Shown: positions 24,174 to 33,304 of the stretch, in pieces
How positions within the stretch are numbered: the first letter of the stretch is position 1
Layout of the letters: each line of letters opens with the position of its first letter
Assembly (NCBI GenBank): GCA_029876055.1
Contig: CM056875.1
Location: 8,271,001 to 8,335,000, forward strand
DNA length: 64,000 bases
Direction: 5' to 3'
Source of the DNA: Madurella fahalii
Lineage: Eukaryota > Ascomycota > Sordariomycetes > Sordariales
Notes under the pieces: generated by a model
The model's input: only the letters and a program-made list of their open reading frames with translations
Database searches by the model: none
Told to the model about the DNA's origin: nothing
Position numbers and translations under genes: made by a program

Positions 24174-25900
24174 ATGGGTGACATCACGCACGCTACCATC
24201 AAGGGTATGTCCTGCGGTCCTCAGCTCTGGAACTTGAGCAAGGCACTCTCCTCTTACCCCGCCATCGCAAAATACCCTGCCCAGCCCCGGACAGCCACCT
24301 TCACAACCCAAACGGACGGCTGGCGTTGCTAAACCCGCAATCCCCGTTTCCTCAGAAAAGGTTGTTGCAATCGGAGGCCAGCGTGTTGTCGAGGCGCTCT
24401 GCCCAGCCAAGGAAACTGCCATGGGCCAATATTGTGCCTCACAGAGGCAGCACGCAGTCGCGTGGCAACCGGCTCAATCATGCATCATGTTTCGCTAAAC
24501 GGGCCGGTTTTGAGTGACGCCGCGCTTCCGTATCTACCGAGCCGTTCCCCCTATCATCCGGGTACGACTTTGCTGACTAGACGTGGTGTCGGGTGCGCAG
24601 ATGGATGGTTCCGCGAGATCTCGGACATGTGGCCCGGTAAGTCAATATACTGGACCCTATCGGCCCAGACTGGGTCCGGTGGACGACCGGCGAACGGGGA
24701 ACCCTAATGTTGACCGTTTCAACTTCCAGGCCAGGCCATGACCCTCAAGGTCAAGAAGGTCCTCCACCATGAAAAGAGCAAGTATCAGGATGTCCTGATC
24801 TTTGAGTCGACCGACTATGGCAACGTGCTCGTCCTGGACAATGTCATCCAGGCCACGGAGCGTGACGAGTTCTCGTACCAGGAGATGATCACCCACCTAG
24901 CCATGAACTCGCACCCGAATCCCAAGAAGGTGCTCGTCATTGGCGGCGGCGACGGCGGCGTCCTCCGCGAGGTTGTCAAGCACGAGTGTGTTGAGGAGGC
25001 AATTCTCTGCGACATTGACGAGGTCAGTCCGGGGTACTTGAGACCTGGTTACACGGGTGCTGACATGCATATAAGGCCGTCATCCGCCTCTCCAAGCAGT
25101 ACCTCCCGCACATGTCTGCTGGCTTCAACCACCCCAAGGTCAAGGTCCACGTCGGGGATGGCTTCAAGTTCCTCGATGAGTACAAGAACGCCTTCGACGT
25201 CATCATCACTGATTCTTCGGATCCGGAGGGCCCGGCCGAATCGCTGTTCCAGAAGCCCTACTTCCAGCTTCTTCATGATGCCCTCCGCGAGGGCGGCGTT
25301 ATCACCACCCAAGGTTGTACGTCTCCTTAATCCTAGAAAGTCCGAGACGCCTGGGAGGAATTTCTTTTGATTCTCGAGCCAGGAATTCGCCAATTCCTGG
25401 TTTGATCTTGTATTGTCTCTCAGGAGGCTGTCAAGTGGCAGTTCGTCTCGGCTTTCACCCTTGCGACGAATCCCTCCTTTCTCTCTCCGTCCCTTCCTAA
25501 CCCCCGTTTGTCGCCCCCGTTTCATATTTCTCGGACAAGGCTATAACGTCCCTCTCTTCTCTATGATTTCTTACGGTAATTACCCCCAGCTGTTCCGGGC
25601 TTGCTAACTTCTGAACGCGCAGCTGAGAACCAATGGCTCCATCTGCCGCTGATCACCAAGCTCAAGAAGGACTGCAGCGAGATCTTCCCCGTGGCCGAGT
25701 ATGCCTACACGACCATCCCGACGTATCCTTCTGGCCAGATCGGCTTCATGGTTTGCTGCAAGGACGCCCAACGCAACGTCAAAGTTCCAGTCCGGTCGTG
25801 GACCAAGGAGGAGGAGCGCAAGCTGTGCAGGTACTACAACTCGGAGATCCACAAAGCCAGCTTCGTCCTTCCCACTTTTGCCCAGAAGGCTCTAGAATAA
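24174..25900 (+). CDS. spe-3: Spermidine synthase
   Basis: Five exons: 24174-24204, 24601-24636, 24730-25022, 25076-25313, 25623-25900, joining to 291 residues (MGDITHATIKDGWFREISDMW...). The enzyme transfers an aminopropyl group from decarboxylated S-adenosylmethionine to putrescine in the cytosol. Evidence is the N-terminal beta-strand domain (LIFESTDYGNVLVLDNVIQ), the nucleotide-binding VIGGGDGGVLREVVKHE, the CDIDE acidic contact after the second strand, the catalytic-loop segment ITDSSDPEGPAESLF, and the polyamine-site region TIPTYPSGQIGFMVC. The start gives the standard N-terminus and the exact family length. Introns 1 (396 bp) and 4 (309 bp) are much longer than the usual 50-100 bp here; introns 2 and 3 are 93 and 53 bp. 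The gene lies divergent to the G-alpha gene and convergent with the omega-amidase gene. Confidence 0.95.
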
Positions 25901-26214
25901 GCGGTTGGTGCTACTCAGTCTTGTGCGCTCACTGGGGTTGTTTGCCTAAGCGCCAGACGGGAGAAGAAGGGCGAGGTCAGCGAGGATCAGCTTCGATCCG
26001 AGACCTACTTCTAGGAGGGCGGATGGATTACGGACCCTGGCCGTAGATAAAAATTCCCAGTGAGCATCAAAATACCCGAAAAGTCTTCTTGACGGGGAAC
26101 AGATACCAGAATAGACCAGATTCCCACTAAAATAATTAGACACGGTCAGGCATATTGTGACAATCCCCATGCTCTCAACTCCTCAGTACAGTCGTATCCT
26201 ACGGCTCTTCAACC
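25901..26214. other. Short convergent intergenic spacer
   Basis: These 314 bp hold the 3' flanks of spermidine synthase (plus) and the omega-amidase (minus). Nothing else is seen. The convergent transcripts may overlap here. Confidence 0.6.
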
Positions 26215-27276
26215 TTACACAGGCACCTTGCTAACATCGGGGTACACATCGAACCTCCTCTGATGCCTCAACGGAATCCCTTTCCTCGCCTCCTCAATCT
26301 TGGCCGCGTCCAGTTCCGCGCTAACAATCGACTCGGTCTCGTCGGCCTCGACCAGCACCTGCGCCATGGGGTCCACCACCATGCTATGCCCCCACGCGTG
26401 GTAACCCGCGCTCATGTCCCGGGCCGGGCTGCACAGCGCCACGTAGACCTGGTTGTCCACGGCCCGCGCCTGGCCCAGCAGCTTCCAGTGCAGCGGGCCG
26501 GTGGTGAGGTTGAAGGCACCCGGGTAGACGAGCGCGAAGCAACCCCTGCGCGCGGCGATCATGGCCAGCTCGGGAAAGCGCACGTCGTAGCAGATGGCGA
26601 CGGCGACGCGGCCGTACTCGGGCAGGTCCACGATGGTGAGCCGGTCGCCCGGCGAGAGCACGTCCGACTCCTTGAAGGTGATCTTGCCCGGTATGTCGAT
26701 GTCGAAGAGGTGGATCTTGCGGTGCGTCGCGAGGAGCGCGCCCGACGGCGAGAAGATGAGGGAGGTGTTGTAGTACGTCTTTACCGGGGCTTGCTCCGAC
26801 GCCGACGACGACTGGTAGAGCTCCGGGATGGAGCCGCCTATTAGGTAAACCGAGTTGTCGCGCGCCATGGCGGAGAGGGCGTGGAACGACGGCGATTGCT
26901 CAGGGGTCGGCGGCGAGGGGAGTAACGTCTCGGCGTATGAGGGGAAGTGGGCGCAGCCGTAGGGGGAGTTGAAGCATTCCGGGAGAACGACGATCTTGGC
27001 GCCGGCCGCGGCCGCCTCTCGTACCTTGTCGGCGGCATGCGAAAGGTTGGCGGGTTTATCCGCACCCGAGGCTAGCTGTATACATGCGAGCTTGACGGGC
27101 TTCTTGAGGACCGGCGACGGGGTGTCCGACGTGGGGCTTGGCGTCGATGACACCATTGTTCGGAAGAGCAGTGCTGTGGATGGCGGTAGTGGTTGAGCCC
27201 TCAAAGAGAGGCGGCAAGATGGCCGGATGATGGAATTGGTGAGGACGCGAATTGTCCTCCAGGCCGTTGTTCGCAT
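26215..27276 (-). CDS. Nit2-like omega-amidase (carbon-nitrogen hydrolase)
   Basis: A single exon of 353 residues. The nitrilase-superfamily triad is complete: Glu100 (VVLPECFNSPYG), Lys187 (THRKIHLFDID) and Cys229 (AICYDVRFPEL), with the later GHSMVVDPMAQVL block. The CFNSPYG and HLFDIDIPG segments point to the Nit2/omega-amidase branch, which hydrolyses alpha-ketoglutaramate and alpha-ketosuccinamate to 2-oxoacids and ammonia. It thus removes the products of glutamine and asparagine transaminases. The first 40 residues (MRTTAWRTIRVLTNSIIRPS...) are rich in Arg, Ser and Leu with no acidic residue, like a mitochondrial presequence. A second ATG, Met41 at 27156, would give a cytosolic form of 313 residues starting at the usual position. 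The frame is open further upstream, but without a convincing ATG before 27276. The gene is divergent to the AT-hook gene. Confidence 0.92.
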   Translation of the reverse strand: MRTTAWRTIRVLTNSIIRPSCRLSLRAQPLPPSTALLFRTMVSSTPSPTSDTPSPVLKKPVKLACIQLASGADKPANLSHAADKVREAAAAGAKIVVLPECFNSPYGCAHFPSYAETLLPSPPTPEQSPSFHALSAMARDNSVYLIGGSIPELYQSSSASEQAPVKTYYNTSLIFSPSGALLATHRKIHLFDIDIPGKITFKESDVLSPGDRLTIVDLPEYGRVAVAICYDVRFPELAMIAARRGCFALVYPGAFNLTTGPLHWKLLGQARAVDNQVYVALCSPARDMSAGYHAWGHSMVVDPMAQVLVEADETESIVSAELDAAKIEEARKGIPLRHQRRFDVYPDVSKVPV

Positions 27277-27645
27277 GGTGGGACACAGGACGAGCGGGGT
27301 TGGGATTGAAGACGCTCCGGGTGGGTTGGTTCGGTTCTCTCTGCCGCTTCGGAGTTCATCGGCGAGGGGCTGCCCAGACAGCGTTAAGTGGGTCCCTCCG
27401 TCTATAACCGTGCGGATAACGGCGGAAGGCATTCAGCCGGCCCGGCAACCTCAGGGGCAAGTGCGGCCCGCGCCCGAGCAACTCCACGGCTCCGCTCAAA
27501 AAATCTAGGTACCGGCCGGCAGGGGCAACCGAAGAGTGGCCACAGAAGTCTTGGTTTGGTTTGCTCCCCTTTCCGGATCAATCCAATCACTCCACCTTAC
27601 TACTTTCCATCGCGGCACTCGGGGGGTAAAGAACGGTCCCTTATC
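27277..27645. promoter_or_regulatory. Bidirectional promoter region (omega-amidase / AT-hook protein)
   Basis: 369 bp separate two divergent start codons, so both promoters must share this stretch. I recognise no specific factor site or TATA box. Confidence 0.5.
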
Positions 27646-30060
27646 ATGAACTGGACCGAGGGAACCCTCTACCGCCACAATCGCGGCAGGCTTAGGAAAG
27701 CAAATCCAGCCCGCCAGCGTCAGAAGGAGTACTTTGCCCGCGCTCGCGCCCGCGCTCGCGCCCGCGCGGCAGAGCTCAGGGCTGCCGCCGAGAATGGCCC
27801 GCCTCCTATCTCATTTCTGCAGCAATCCAGCTCTCCACTGTCTCGGCATTCCCGCGCCTCAAACAAGTCTGGTTCTTCGGCTGGCCGTCGCTCGTCACGG
27901 ACGCCTAGTAGACCAGGGATCGAGTCGGGGAGGAGACGGATCAAGATTACAGCCGCTCCGGATGATTCTCCGTTACCCACTATTAGCCGTTTCTTTCAGG
28001 AACTTTCCCGCGGGGCGGACGCCACTAACCCTCCGGTTGAATATGATGAGAAGGCACTTGAACAGATGAGGCGGCGGTTGCTCGCGAAGAAAGATTAGGG
28101 CACTGTTCGCGACCCTCTGCCGAGTCTTGCTATGAAGCGTCCCCGTCTCGCACCAGAGAACCCGAGGTTAGACAAAGCCTCCGATACAGGTGTTCCGGGA
28201 GCGAGGATCAGGCCATCTCATATTGTTGGTGCAGAGAGGCGCTCGTTGAGACACATACGCCAGGTTCATGCTTATCCTCTCCGCCGCGGCGACGTGATGG
28301 TCCAGATCGGGAACCAGGAGAAACGGCCGGGCGAGAGCTCCAGCATCGACAGGTCAAGCGGCTCTAATCCAGTCCACAAGCCGCGTGTCGAGCTCAGTCG
28401 CCTGGCCCAGGAGGTACCACACGCGTCATGGTTATCTAGAGAGTCGTTGAGCGATCATGATGAGAGGAGTGAGGAGCAATGTTGCATCTCAAGTGATGTT
28501 GAGGGTCGGATCATAACCACTTCATTCCCGCCGCTTTCCCAACCGGTGGCAGTTCCCGCACAACCAATACCCCGTTCTCTCTATCTCTATGGGGCATTCA
28601 ACTCGGAAACAACGGACAGCGCTGTTGCACGAGTTGGACGAGTTATCTCCCCAGTACCATGTTCCCAGAAGGCTGAGAATCTCATATGGCGGGACTGGCT
28701 TGATGAAGGCTCCAGTGCCGCCAGCAGCCATGTTGCCGTTGAAGGAAGTCGAGAATCGCTCGAGTACAAAGTCAGTCCCGGCGTCAGTGAGATGCATCGG
28801 CCCGAGCAGGACACCCAACAATCACTACCCGCTCTGGGAGGCCACGTATTGCATAGGACCAGTCGCAGTCACTCTGAGGACGCCGACCAGCAGGTCAGTT
28901 CGAGTGACTCCTCCGAAATACTAAGCCATTACGAGGAACTTCTTTCCAGGCTTCGCCGGCTTGAGCAGTTCGATGCCCCTGAGGCCTCCATTCCCTCGAT
29001 CGATCATTCGATTGAGATCAGTTCAGAAGACGATAATCCTATTCAGGATCCGAAGATCTACGGAGAGCGTACGATCACGTTTGTCAATGATATGAGTGTT
29101 GACAAGGAAGGCAATGTTGTCACTAAAAGCGCCAAGACTCAGCGAGAGGATAATACGAGTCTCAGCAGTGTCAAAATGCACCCTTCCGAGTGTGCGTCTA
29201 CCAGCAGCTTGGCTATGGGGCCTCCACCGACCGTTCAACAAGCACCTGCCGTATCGGCGTCGAGTGACCCGGACCAAGCATGGAAGACATTTGTCTTTGG
29301 GGACGAGGGGAGCGACGAGATCGGAAAAATAGCGTTTGAAGAAGCCAGACATGAGGCGGCACGAATGTTGCAGCCGTCCGATTCGACGATTCCTTCAGAT
29401 GGAAGCCTGGCGTCTGAGTGCAACAGCAACATGGCAACGATCTGCACATTATACACCCACGGTGATGACGCGATATCTGAGCCCGCAGGATCCCGAGAAC
29501 CTGCCGAAACTTCGACGAGCCTTCAAGTCACGCATAGCAGCTCTTCATCGGGGCCTGACGCGATGCCAGCGGTGAATAATTCGGACATGTTTGACGAAGC
29601 CTCAAGTGTTGAGGTCAACGCGGGCACCAGCATTGTATCGAGGGTCGAAAGTAAGATAGACAACTCGCATGACGACGGCCTGGGATCCGAAGAGAACGTA
29701 GAGAGCGGCACTTCAGAGCTCAGTATCGGCCTACCCTCGATGACAACCTCGATGGCCGTCGTACCCGCCCAGTCCGTCGCGGGTTCCAGTGAACAAGGAA
29801 CTCCAGGAGATCAATTCCGGTTCGTCCCGCCAAAGCTTTTTGTAGGCAGCCGTTCGAACCTTCCGGGGGCGAAACGCCGTACGGAAGCTAGTTCCAGTGT
29901 CCTGCCTGCGAAAAGGCGGAGAGGTCGGCCGAGGAAGAAGGCTACCGACGGCCGCGCAGATATTCGAGCTCTTCCCAACTACAGCAGCGATCCGATCGAG
30001 GAGTTTGAAGACGAAGAGCGGCCACGCAACTCACTCTTCCCGGCGCTTGAATTGGCTTGA
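27646..30060 (+). CDS. Fungal MNWTEG-type nuclear protein with AT-hook, interrupted by in-frame TAG
   Basis: The first frame, 27646-28098, encodes 150 residues starting MNWTEGTLYRHNRGRLRKAN. The second, 28132-30060 from its first ATG, encodes 642 residues. They lie in the same frame with no shift; only a TAG at 28096-28098 separates them, so a single exon of 804 residues would result without it. The N-terminal MNWTEG...RHNRGR...RQKEYFA block is one I know from many uncharacterised Sordariomycete proteins. There the motif ending the first block is, from memory, K-x-DW, so the TAG appears to replace a Trp codon (TGG to TAG). Notable parts are an Arg-Ala repeat (about residues 32-43), Ser-rich disordered sequence, and near the C-terminus an AT-hook with nuclear-type basic cluster (KRRRGRPRKK, about 29911-29940) followed by an acidic tail. 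DNA binding is inferred. Alternatives are two separate genes, a pseudogene, or a poor 62-bp intron ending at the TAG. Confidence 0.6.
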
Positions 30061-30757
30061 TGACGATGGCCTCTTGTGGAAGTACAACAACCATCGTGAA
30101 GCGCGAGAATAGCGGTTGTGAGTTGTGACTAGCTAAATTCAGCATACAATAATGGGCATAAGAAAGGCGCCTGTTGACGCTGCCACAAAACATAGAGTTG
30201 CTCTACTACGTCTCGTGCAGCCACATGATAACCATTTGAGATCGTGCCACGGCAAAACACAATGAGGAGTGCAACCCCTCGAGCTGAAGGCCGACAGGTC
30301 CGGAGACTCAGTCTCCTCTCACACCACAATAGGTACCCAGTTATTTGCAGATCAATGAGCCGTGGGCCTGGGCATGGATATAGCCGGCGCACTGCGACTT
30401 TACCCGCTGCTGCAATGCCCCTGACAAGGCCGGGGTCCAGGGGCTTGGCCATATCAGATCAGAGTGGTTCGGCTGAAGAGCCGGAGCGACTCCAAATTTG
30501 GGGAATGCGGAGAGCGGACGCGTCCTCAGGAGCACATCACTACTACTTCCAGATCCTGCAGAGAGGGGGAGTTTCATTAATCTGGAAAGATGGATGGGGG
30601 AGAAGTTCTTGTCCCGTGTCCATGGCGCTGGGTGGGTAATAGGTAGGCAAAGGAAGTTGATTAAAGCGGCGCACCCCCCCTGAATCGCTAGGTCCTATTC
30701 TATCAACCCCCAGTCCACTCTTCACTTCTACCCGCGCCCCCCGCCAGCACAGCCAGC
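30061..30757. other. Intergenic region upstream of GH10 xylanase
   Basis: About 700 bp with the 3' flank of the AT-hook gene and the xylanase promoter. I find no GGCTAA (XlnR-type) site in it and no other gene. Confidence 0.5.
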
Positions 30758-31837
30758 ATGCGTCTCGCTCTCCTCGCGGCAACCGCCGCCCTCCAGCTCA
30801 CCACCTCGACCGCCCAACTCCACAAACTCGCGGAGCAAGCCGGCCTCCTCTACTTCGGCGCCGCCACCGATACCCCGGGCCAGCGCGAGCGGGCACCCTA
30901 CCCGGAGTCGTACGAGCAGTATGACGCCATCCTGAACGACCCAGACGAGTTCGGCCAGACGACACCGACCAACGGTCAGAAGTGGCTCTTCACCGAGCCC
31001 CAGCCGGGCGTGTTCAACTTCACCGAGGGCGACTACGTCGCCGACCTGGCCAACCGCACCGGCAAGCTTCTGCGGTGCCACGCGCTGGTGTGGCACAGCC
31101 AGCTCGCGCCGTGGGTCGAGGAGGAGCGCGAGACGGAGTGGACCAAGGAGGAGCTGGCCGAGGTGGTGGAGCGGCACGTCCGGGAGGTGGCCGGGTACTA
31201 CAAGGGCCAGTGCTACGCGTGGGACGTGGTGAACGAGGCGCTGGACGAGGACGGGAGCTACCGGGAGAGCGTCTTCTACCGGGTGCTCGGCGAGGAGTAC
31301 ATCAAGCTGGCGTTCCGGGTGGCGGCCGAGGCGGATCCCGAGGCCAAGCTGTACTACAACGACTACGGGATCGAGCGGCCCGGGTCGGTCAAGACGGAGG
31401 GGGCGAAGAGGCTGGTCAAGATGCTCAAGGACGCGGGCATCCGGATCGACGGCGTGGGGATGCAGGCGCACCTGCACGCCGACAATCACCCGTCGGCGGA
31501 GGACTTGGTCAAGACGATGGAGGGGTACTCAGAGCTGGTGGATGAGGTCGCCTTCACTGAGCTGGATGTGCGCATCAAGATGCCGGTGAACGAGACCAAG
31601 CTGGAGTGGCAGAAGGAGTGCTACCAGAAGGTGGTCACCGCGTGCGTCCAGGTGGAAAAGTGCGTGGGCATCACCGTGTGGGACTTTTACGACCCCTTCA
31701 GCTGGGTGCCGCACGTGTTCGCGGAGAACGGGGCGGCTCTGCTGTGGTTTGAGGATTTCAGCAAGCATCCGGCGTACGACGGGATGGTAGAGACGTTCAA
31801 GGGCTTGATTGATGCGAATGAGACGACGTGCGAATAG
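30758..31837 (+). CDS. Secreted GH10 endo-1,4-beta-xylanase
   Basis: A single exon of 359 residues. It cleaves internal beta-1,4 bonds of xylan outside the cell. A signal peptide is clear (MRLALLAATAALQLTTSTAQ, cleavage near residue 20). GH10 signatures in order are GLLYFGAATDT, TPTNGQKW (the family's N-E-M/K-W strand), CHALVWHSQLAPWV, CYAWDVVNEAL with the acid/base Glu160, LYYNDYGIE, GVGMQAHL, FTELDVRI with the nucleophile Glu268, and TVWDFYDPFSWV near the C-terminus. There is no carbohydrate-binding module or linker. NFT, NRT and NET sequons suggest N-glycosylation. The lack of introns and very high third-position GC are notable, although both are seen in other genes here. Confidence 0.95.
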   Translation: MRLALLAATAALQLTTSTAQLHKLAEQAGLLYFGAATDTPGQRERAPYPESYEQYDAILNDPDEFGQTTPTNGQKWLFTEPQPGVFNFTEGDYVADLANRTGKLLRCHALVWHSQLAPWVEEERETEWTKEELAEVVERHVREVAGYYKGQCYAWDVVNEALDEDGSYRESVFYRVLGEEYIKLAFRVAAEADPEAKLYYNDYGIERPGSVKTEGAKRLVKMLKDAGIRIDGVGMQAHLHADNHPSAEDLVKTMEGYSELVDEVAFTELDVRIKMPVNETKLEWQKECYQKVVTACVQVEKCVGITVWDFYDPFSWVPHVFAENGAALLWFEDFSKHPAYDGMVETFKGLIDANETTCE

Positions 31838-32535
31838 GGAGCAAGAAGATGGATAAGGTATTGCGAGGCAATGTCGGCGGGAAATGTTAGGGCGTCACAA
31901 GACTAGCTCAATATTTCCAAGTCTTTACAGAAGTTGGTGTTATTTCTAGCATCGGGACTCGTATTGCTGATGCTGATGCCAATTTGATTTTCAACGGGCC
32001 AAGGTAGCGGCCATATTAGGAAAGTGACTCACACATTCGCACCACTCAGGCGTCGTCGACCAACAATTGAATCAGCTACGGGAGAATTAGTTGGCGAGGC
32101 GCGTCGCATAATATCATTATTTCAGTCTTTCCGTATTTGTCAAGATTTGAGGGCCCGCGAGAAGTACTAGGTCATGGTTAATCTCTTCTTAGGGGTAATG
32201 CCGCCGCACAATACACTATCGGGCTCGGGACGGCAACACTGATGGCCCCGTATCTCCCACAGCACGGACCGAGGGAAAGCATGGCTTCTATGATAAACTT
32301 AGTATAGTCTGTAGCTCCAGGTTTGGCGGAATGCTATAATTGGCCCTTGCACTTCATAGACTGAACTGGGACTAGTTATAGGCAAGATAATTTGAGTTAG
32401 CTGGGGTGATAAGGAAGCACTAAAACTGTTACTAGTCAAACATTTCAAGAATTAGTGCTGTTAAGCGAGGGACACAATTTCAAAAAGAACTGCTCTACCC
32501 CCTTTTCAAGGTTAAGCTCGCGGCAACACTGTAAC
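31838..32535. other. AT-richer intergenic region before tRNA genes
   Basis: About 700 bp without a recognisable gene, clearly AT-richer than the neighbouring xylanase gene. It ends at the 3' side of the minus-strand tRNA-Arg. A T5 run on the minus strand (32482-32486), about 50 nt past the tRNA, is the first candidate Pol III stop. Confidence 0.5.
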
Positions 32536-32619
32536 CGATCATGCTGGGACTCGAACCCAGAACCTTTACCAGCCTTGGAGGAACCGGAAAGTAACGCGCT
32601 ACCATTGCGCCACACGACC
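32536..32619 (-). tRNA. tRNA-Arg (anticodon CCG) with 12-nt intron
   Basis: The minus strand folds into a full cloverleaf. The acceptor stem is GGTCGTG/CATGATC (two G-U pairs) with discriminator G. The D arm is GCGC-AATGGTA-GCGC. The anticodon stem is TTACT/GGTAA (one T-G pair). The T arm is CTGGG-TTCGAGT-CCCAG. The anticodon loop reads TTCCGG, giving CCG, followed by a 12-nt intron (TTCCTCCAAGGC) at the canonical site after position 37. Mature length is 72 nt before CCA. The isotype follows from the anticodon; a differently placed intron could change the reading. Confidence 0.85.
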
Positions 32620-33210
32620 TGGCTGTGTTGTGATTTGTTGGAGGCTGGAGTTGTCGGGCACGAATATGACGCTGGGCAGAGGCGGGGAAGCAAGGTGGGG
32701 TGTGAAACCGCAAGGGGGTTAATTAGGGGCTATGCCCTTATTGGTCGTTGTGCTAGTTAGTGACAATAGCTTAGAAGCGGGAGAGAACGCCTAGGTGCCA
32801 AGACCAACATAAAATAAAGTCCAGGAGGAATCCACGCTTACTTTCAGTCCACAGTCCGCAGTCAACCCTGTTAAAGCAAGGGAGCCGTCTCTTCCTGTCT
32901 CTGAGAAGATGTCAAAATCTGAAAATCTCTGTCGACTCGGCAGCGTTTCAATTATCCCCTATCCCAACGCCCAATGCCCATCTTGAAAACCAGAATCGCA
33001 AAGAAAGGTCCACCTCCATGATCAACAACCCCTGGATTGCTTGATCATCATATTTTTCTCGAATTGGGAAGAGCTCAATTTGCCTAAACTTTTGCTCCCG
33101 GAGGCCCAGGTGTGAGGGGATTTTAGTTTTCCAAGAAGCCCTCTATTCCGGGAAATGGTACGTGATAAATGATATGTGGATTGTGATTTCTCACTGAATG
33201 AGTCTCCATT
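32620..33210. other. Spacer between divergently transcribed tRNA genes
   Basis: About 590 bp, AT-rich, carrying the upstream flanks of both tRNA genes. No gene or repeat was recognised. Confidence 0.5.
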
Positions 33211-33304
33211 GGGTGTATGGTCTAGTGGTATGATTTCTGTTTTGCAAAGCCTCGGCTGCATCTGCACATACAGACGGTCCCGCGTTCGATCCGCGGTACA
33301 TCCA
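33211..33304 (+). tRNA. tRNA-Ala (anticodon TGC) with 22-nt intron
   Basis: A full cloverleaf forms. The acceptor stem is GGGTGTA/TACATCC with the G3-U70 wobble pair that identifies alanine tRNAs, and the discriminator is A. The D-arm region is TGGTCTAGTGGTATGA. The anticodon stem is TCTGT/ACAGA and the loop starts TTTGCA (anticodon TGC). The T arm is CCGCG-TTCGATC-CGCGG. About 22 nt of intron follow position 37. The G3-U70 pair and the anticodon agree, which makes the isotype firm. Confidence 0.92.

Noticed and set aside
28037..28098. Intron GTTGAA...GATTAG that would remove the TAG of the AT-hook gene
   Set aside because: It keeps phase, but the donor is poor, there is no pyrimidine tract, and it would delete the conserved-looking EQMRRRLLAKKD segment.
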